Position numbers and translations under genes: made by a program. The notes under the pieces were generated by a model. It made no database searches, had not been told where the DNA came from, and saw only the letters and a list, made by a program, of their open reading frames with translations. DNA of 64,000 nt from Triglochin maritima (lineage: Eukaryota > Streptophyta > Magnoliopsida > Alismatales > Juncaginaceae): positions 30,311,501 to 30,375,500 of the forward strand of contig OY821786.1 in assembly GCA_963682175.1 (NCBI GenBank). The letters are read 5' to 3'. This document shows positions 59,347-64,000 of this stretch, one piece after another. Numbering within the stretch: position 1 is the first letter of the stretch; each line of letters opens with the position of its first letter.

Positions 59347-60574
59347 TGATGCATTGCATACATTGCATCATATGTCTTTCATTTAGATTACTTTTACATC
59401 AATAAATGCTACTAAGGTATGTGTTTAGTCTTATTTACAGAATACATGGACCTGAATGCAAATTACCCACATCTCGAGCATAAACGCGTGCAAAAGACTC
59501 ATTTCTATCATAAAGACCAAGCTCAAGATTATCAGGTTCCAAATGGAAATGTATCCAAGCATAAAAGCATTCAAGACCTAATTACAAAAAGAACAAGGAC
59601 TTGAGCACAAAAGTAGCCGGGACTTAATTGCAAAAAGACAAGGACCTAATTGCAAATCACGAGTAGCTTTTATTATCTTGGAGAAAATCTAAAGAAAAAT
59701 CAATGTGGATCTCCAAATATATGAAGGAATTAATCCGGAGCTCAAAAGAATGGAAAGAATCAATCCAGACGCGCAAAGGAGGATCAAATCATACCATAAA
59801 CACACAGCAAAAATCCGAATCAAATCCGACCTTATTGTGTGGCGATTTAGCCGCACATTACATGTATAGTGTGGCGTTTCCGCCACCCCAGAGTGGATCC
59901 GCGTCTCCAAATTTTGTCTAGTCATGTCTGGATACGTGTACTCTCCAATTCTATACTTAGGTCTCTTGTAACAACTATAAATAGCCCCGAGAACGATGTT
60001 AGAAGGGTCCTTGGCCTTAGACCTAGTTTTTAGTTGTTGTTTTTATTTGTAGTCTTTTCTTTGGAGTAATAAAATTCTGTCTTTTATTTCTTGTTTTTAG
60101 TTTTCTTTTGTAATGCCTCTAGGATCCCTTCTTCCTCCCTCCATGAGTTTCTAACTCCTTCCAAAGGGTGGAGGTGACGGATTTAGGGTGAAGAGAAGAT
60201 GAATGAATGTTATTATTTTAAGTTCGTGATTAGTATATTTTGATTACTTGAGTTTATGTTAAATCATTTATCATGTAATGCTTCATAACTAACATGATTT
60301 ATTATAAGTTTCTGAATTCTCTAATCTAAACCCTAAATCTAAACCTCCACCCAACGGAATTCACTTCTTTGTTCTTGTTTTAATTTTAATTGTTCTTGTT
60401 TCTTGCTTTAGATAATTAAAACCCAAAAATCTCAAAACCCAATCTATTCTTCTCTCCTTCTTTTCCCCAATCGAAATCACACTAATAACAAATATCTCCC
60501 TCCTTGTGTTCGACCCGTATTTACCACGTCTTCATTGACGTCGTGCACTTGTGGTATAAATTTAATTCTCATCA
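59347..60574 (+). repeat. Complete Athila-B LTR shared by two internal regions
   Basis: 1,228 bp from TGATGCATTG to ATTCTCATCA. It has a PPT on its left and a PBS on its right, so it serves as 3' LTR of the first copy and 5' LTR of the second. The stem GTGGCGTTTCCGCCAC is at 59871-59886 and the TATA box (TATAAATAG) near 59976. Confidence 0.93.
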
Positions 60575-61872
60575 AGTTTTTGGCGCCGTTGCCGGGGAGG
60601 CGACGCAGATTTTGTTTTTGTTGATTTCGATTTTAGTCTGTTTATCTTGTGCGCGATCTAAGTATTTGGATTTGTGTTTCAGGAGACAACAGAGTGCGTG
60701 GAAAAATCCGGGCACATTCTGAGCTTAACGAGCGGCGAAATCGCCGCATATCAAGAGCAACCTGCGGCGGAATCGCCGCACACTTGAAGCTTCTGGGCTT
60801 CAAACTTTTCTGGGACGCGACTCATCTCTGGGTGGACGCGTAGAGCTACTAAAATTTCGAGAGCGGGCGGCGAACCCGACTGAGCATAGCGCAGGTAACT
60901 TTTGTTGCCTTTTTCCTCGTAATTTCTATTTTCAGAAAATTTCCTTTTCATAGAACTGCATGTGTTAGGGCAAAATTCCACAATTTGCAATAATTCAACT
61001 CTGACCTAAAATTGGCAAAATTAGAAAGGCCTTAGTGCATGCATCTTCTAGTGTTTTGTATGCATTATTCTTGCTAAATTCTTGCAAATCAATTTCTGTT
61101 GAAGAGTGCTGGAGTCAAGGTACGTATCGTGATTTTCATCGATTGCATTTAAGCATATAATCTAGTTTGCATACAACCTTGCAATTGCCCCCAATTAAAG
61201 ACCATTGTTTGACTATATTTGCTAGATCTAAGTTAAACTATCTTAAGGGCAACTCCGTAGGCAAAGATACGGTGGGGATTTCATCACCCTTCCGTGGCCC
61301 ACAAATAACAATCCCAAAGTGTCACCCAAGCCTTAAATTAAAATCAATTAGACATTGACCCCTAAGGACTCGGACTCATTTAAGGAGAAGAATTGGTTTG
61401 ACTTGCTATGACCTGAAGCCGATCGAATTTAAGTTGGTGTCTAGAAAGTGTTTTTGTGTTGACGTAAGTCTTCCAAGCGAAGTGGTTGTCTAATTGGCAC
61501 CGACTCTGTCGGAAGCGCCCCCACTAGCTATACACTGCCTGGCCAATTTGATTTGATTAATGAGGGAGGTGAATCAAGCAAATCAATTCGACTCAACCAG
61601 TTAGGAGTCGTCTAGATCTAAGAGACACTAGGTCTAGGATTGTTTGAACCGTGCTTTCTTAGTAATTTTCTGACCAACCCTCTTTCTATCTTTAGAGTTA
61701 GGTTTCCCTTCTCATCTGAGTTTTCTTTCTCTTCTCACCTAAATTCTCTAGATTAGGATTCCTTTCTCATCTTTCCCCATTCTATTGTTTGTTTCCCTTT
61801 CGAAAAAAAACGAAAATTAAAAAAAAATTGTAATTAATTCTTGAAATTAAATTTGGAATTTAAATTTCGAAT
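60575..61872 (+). other. Athila-B leader with PBS (second copy)
   Basis: The PBS TGGCGCCGTTGCCGGGG is at 60581-60597. Palindromes lie at 60732-60747 (GCGGCGAAATCGCCGC) and 60763-60780 (TGCGGCGGAATCGCCGCA), and GGTGGGGATTTCATCACCC at 61271-61289. It is collinear with 54359-55675. Confidence 0.82.
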
Positions 61873-63939
61873 TTGAATTCAAAAATTGATTCAACCCGGT
61901 GCACTCAGATTTGGATTCAGGACTTGAGTAATCGACTCTCACGAGTTCATCTAGATTCCAGTCTGGAACTTAGCCCCAATCCACCTGTTGCACCACCTCA
62001 CCCTGATCCAATGGGTGAGAACGTAGTGGACCCGCCTGTTGCACAACCTATAACTCTGAGGGATCGATGCTATCCAGCGATGGCTACTCAGCCATCGTGC
62101 ATCGTTATGCCCACCATACCGGGTCGCGACTTCGAACTTAAGGCACAATACATGAGTATGTTGCCTAAGTTCACCTCTAGGGAAGACTCATATCTCTTCC
62201 TTAGAGAATTTGAGGAAATCTGCTCTCTTATGCAATACCAGCATATCCCTGAGGAGGCAGTGCGTCTGAAATTTGTGCCTCTAGCACTAAAAGACGACGC
62301 TAAGAAATGGATATATAGTCTAGCCGAAAGATCTATTAGGAGTTGGGCTGAGTTTGTTCAAGTATTCCTGAAAAAATATTTTCCCAACCATAAGACTATG
62401 AGGATTAGGAATGAAATTGTTGCATTCGTTCAGTCTGAGAGCGAGTCGTTCTATTCCTATCTAGAAAGATTCAAAAGTGTTCTGACCCAATGCCCTCATC
62501 ATGGAATTCCGAGATGGCAATTATGCCAAATTATTTATAAGGGATTGACACCCACATCTAGGGTTATGGTAGAATCCGTAAGCCAAGGGAACTTTATGTC
62601 GAAAAATGAAAATGATGCCTGGACTTTTCTTGAGGAATTAGCTGAAAACAGTATGCAATGGGACATTGCTAGAACACCGCTTAACCCGAGTATTGGATCT
62701 AGAATAGCAAGTCAACCCAAACCAGGTGGCTTAGCTGTAGATGCCAACATAGCGGCCGAAGCAAAACTAGCTACCCTTATGCGCAGAATGGAAAGTTTAG
62801 AGCTACGAACCCAAAACCGAGTGAATCAAGCCTCGTCTATCCCTTGCTCTAGATGTGGTCAGACTGGTCATGTAATGGAGGATTGTGCGGACTGGGACCA
62901 AGTTAATGCCATGTATAACCATGCTAGAAATGACCCATACGCATCAACCTATAACTCGGGTTGGCGTAATAATTCCAATTTCTCATCAAGTCGACAGGGT
63001 CAACCTCCTAGACAACAACCAAACCCGTATAACCAAAGTAATACATCATCTGGGTTTAGTAACAATGGCGATCATGAGTTTAGGTTGACAAGCCTGGAAA
63101 ATTTGATGAAAACCTTTATACAAACAACCAACCAGACCTTCCAAAGGCTAGAGACACAAGTCAGCCAACTAGCACAAATAGTAGGTGAAAGAGAAAAGGG
63201 TCGGTTTCCAAGTCAACCTGAGGTGAACCCTAGATCTAGTAATTCATATCAATCCTATCAAGCACCTTCAGGAAATAACAACCCTAAATCGGTTCAAATG
63301 GTTAATGAGGAAGGACCGTTCCAACAAATAAATGTTGTAGTATCATTACGGTCCGGAAGACAGATTGATAATAATGTGGTAAATCCTAGAACGCCTAATC
63401 AATCTAGCCATCAAGCTACCACATATAACCTAACCATTGAACCCGACGTCCAATCTGAAACACCCAACCCACCTACTCAACCTGAACCGGAGCGAGTCTA
63501 TGTTCCTAAAGCCCCATTCCCCAATAGACTCAAAAAGAACTCTAGTGCACAAATAGAGAAAATTTTGGAAGTATTTAAGCAAGTTAAGGTGAACATTCCA
63601 CTCTTAGACATGATTCAACAAATACCTGCTTATGCTAAATTCTTGAAAGATCTGTGCACTAAAAAGAGAAAAACAAACGTACCAAAGAAGGCATTCTTAA
63701 CTGCAAACATAAGTTCTATATTGTCCAACACATCTCCTATAAAATATAAGGATCCTGGATGTCCCACAATTTCATGTGCGATAGGAGATACTTTTATCAA
63801 CAAAGCCCTTCTAGACCTTGGTGCTAGTGTTAACCTACTCCCGTTCTCTGTCTACGAGCAACTCAACCTTGGTCCACTAAAACCCTCTAAGACAACTCTT
63901 CAATTTGCTGACTGCTCTATTAAGAAACCAATTTGGTGA
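61873..63939 (+). CDS. Athila-B gag-protease, 688 residues, longest intact frame in the window
   Basis: The frame opens at ATG 61873 and is uninterrupted through gag (residues ~90-260: LKDDAKKWIYSLAERSIRSW, FLKKYFPNHKT, CPHHGIPRWQLCQIIYKG), a zinc knuckle (CSRCGQTGHVMEDC, residues ~326-339), a Gln/Asn-rich linker with a coiled-coil-like LENLMKTFIQTTNQTFQRLE, and the protease active site (LLDLGASVNLLP, Asp near residue 648). A net 29-bp deletion just after SIKKP, relative to the copy at 57750, ends the frame at 63939, so the protease is truncated. Gag could in principle still be made. Confidence 0.88.
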   Translation: MNSKIDSTRCTQIWIQDLSNRLSRVHLDSSLELSPNPPVAPPHPDPMGENVVDPPVAQPITLRDRCYPAMATQPSCIVMPTIPGRDFELKAQYMSMLPKFTSREDSYLFLREFEEICSLMQYQHIPEEAVRLKFVPLALKDDAKKWIYSLAERSIRSWAEFVQVFLKKYFPNHKTMRIRNEIVAFVQSESESFYSYLERFKSVLTQCPHHGIPRWQLCQIIYKGLTPTSRVMVESVSQGNFMSKNENDAWTFLEELAENSMQWDIARTPLNPSIGSRIASQPKPGGLAVDANIAAEAKLATLMRRMESLELRTQNRVNQASSIPCSRCGQTGHVMEDCADWDQVNAMYNHARNDPYASTYNSGWRNNSNFSSSRQGQPPRQQPNPYNQSNTSSGFSNNGDHEFRLTSLENLMKTFIQTTNQTFQRLETQVSQLAQIVGEREKGRFPSQPEVNPRSSNSYQSYQAPSGNNNPKSVQMVNEEGPFQQINVVVSLRSGRQIDNNVVNPRTPNQSSHQATTYNLTIEPDVQSETPNPPTQPEPERVYVPKAPFPNRLKKNSSAQIEKILEVFKQVKVNIPLLDMIQQIPAYAKFLKDLCTKKRKTNVPKKAFLTANISSILSNTSPIKYKDPGCPTISCAIGDTFINKALLDLGASVNLLPFSVYEQLNLGPLKPSKTTLQFADCSIKKPIW

Positions 63940-64000
63940 CTTCATTTACCCAGTCGACTTTGTCGTACTAGATATCGCACCTGTTGTAAATCCTTATCGA
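63940..64000 (+). pseudogene. Out-of-frame continuation of the Athila-B protease
   Basis: The text still encodes GDFIYPVDFVVLDIAPVVN in a shifted frame up to the window edge, matching the first copy near 57780-57840. The element continues beyond the window. Confidence 0.75.

Overview
The window is plant nuclear DNA, most likely from a eudicot, and almost all of it is nested LTR retrotransposons. The evidence is plant-type Copia and Gypsy polyproteins, tRNA-derived primer binding sites, CACTA- and Mutator-type DNA elements, and AT-rich spacers full of stop codons. I see no intact single-copy host gene, no rRNA or tRNA gene and no CRISPR. The species cannot be read from the sequence.

Layout. 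(1) 1-23992 is a broken, chimeric Copia complex on the minus strand (Copia-1). From right to left it has a leader with PBS (20147-20157), gag, protease, integrase, RT, RNase H and the start of a 3' LTR at 251. It is interrupted by a solo Athila-B LTR (310-1502, TSD CAATA), a Copia-1-family LTR in the opposite orientation (3282-5252), a Mutator-like element (6556-9411, TSD TTTTCATTT) packed with 22-bp repeats, and an RT-less Athila-A derivative (10847-17448) whose 3' LTR is part of a 785-bp-arm inverted repeat (16664-18583). Further right, LTR fragments in plus orientation carry a CACTA-type element (22608-23848, TSD GAG). (2) 23993-28094 is the only stretch not made of LTR elements. It has a decayed DUF1985-like gene fragment, an ~80-bp GTCCAG-rich tandem array and a 50-bp tandem array. 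(3) 28095-53220 is a Tekay/Del-type Gypsy element on the plus strand. Its ~2.1-kb LTR is split by a full-length Copia (28704-36881, TSD GGGAT) and a full-length Athila-A (38005-49326, TSD TTTAC), and its gag by a solo Athila-A LTR (50604-52124, TSD AGAGG). It is truncated inside RT. (4) 53221-64000 is an Athila-B array LTR-internal-LTR-internal, coding only for gag and protease.

How the parts relate. The Athila-A element at 38-49 kb has gag, protease, RT, RNase H and integrase but is broken by nonsense codons and frameshifts. The 10.9-17.4 kb element shares its LTR, PBS, leader, 3' noncoding region and PPT but stops after protease, so the two look like an autonomous/non-autonomous pair. The Athila-B copies are also gag-protease only, and one (61873-63939) keeps a 688-residue uninterrupted frame. 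The least expected signals are the long LTR inverted repeat, CpG-rich palindromes in the U3 part of LTRs of unrelated families (with the same 10-mer, CGGTCGACCG, clustered in a Copia and a Tekay LTR), and two LTR-bearing inserts flanked by long (153 and 304 bp) exact-length host duplications instead of 5-bp TSDs.
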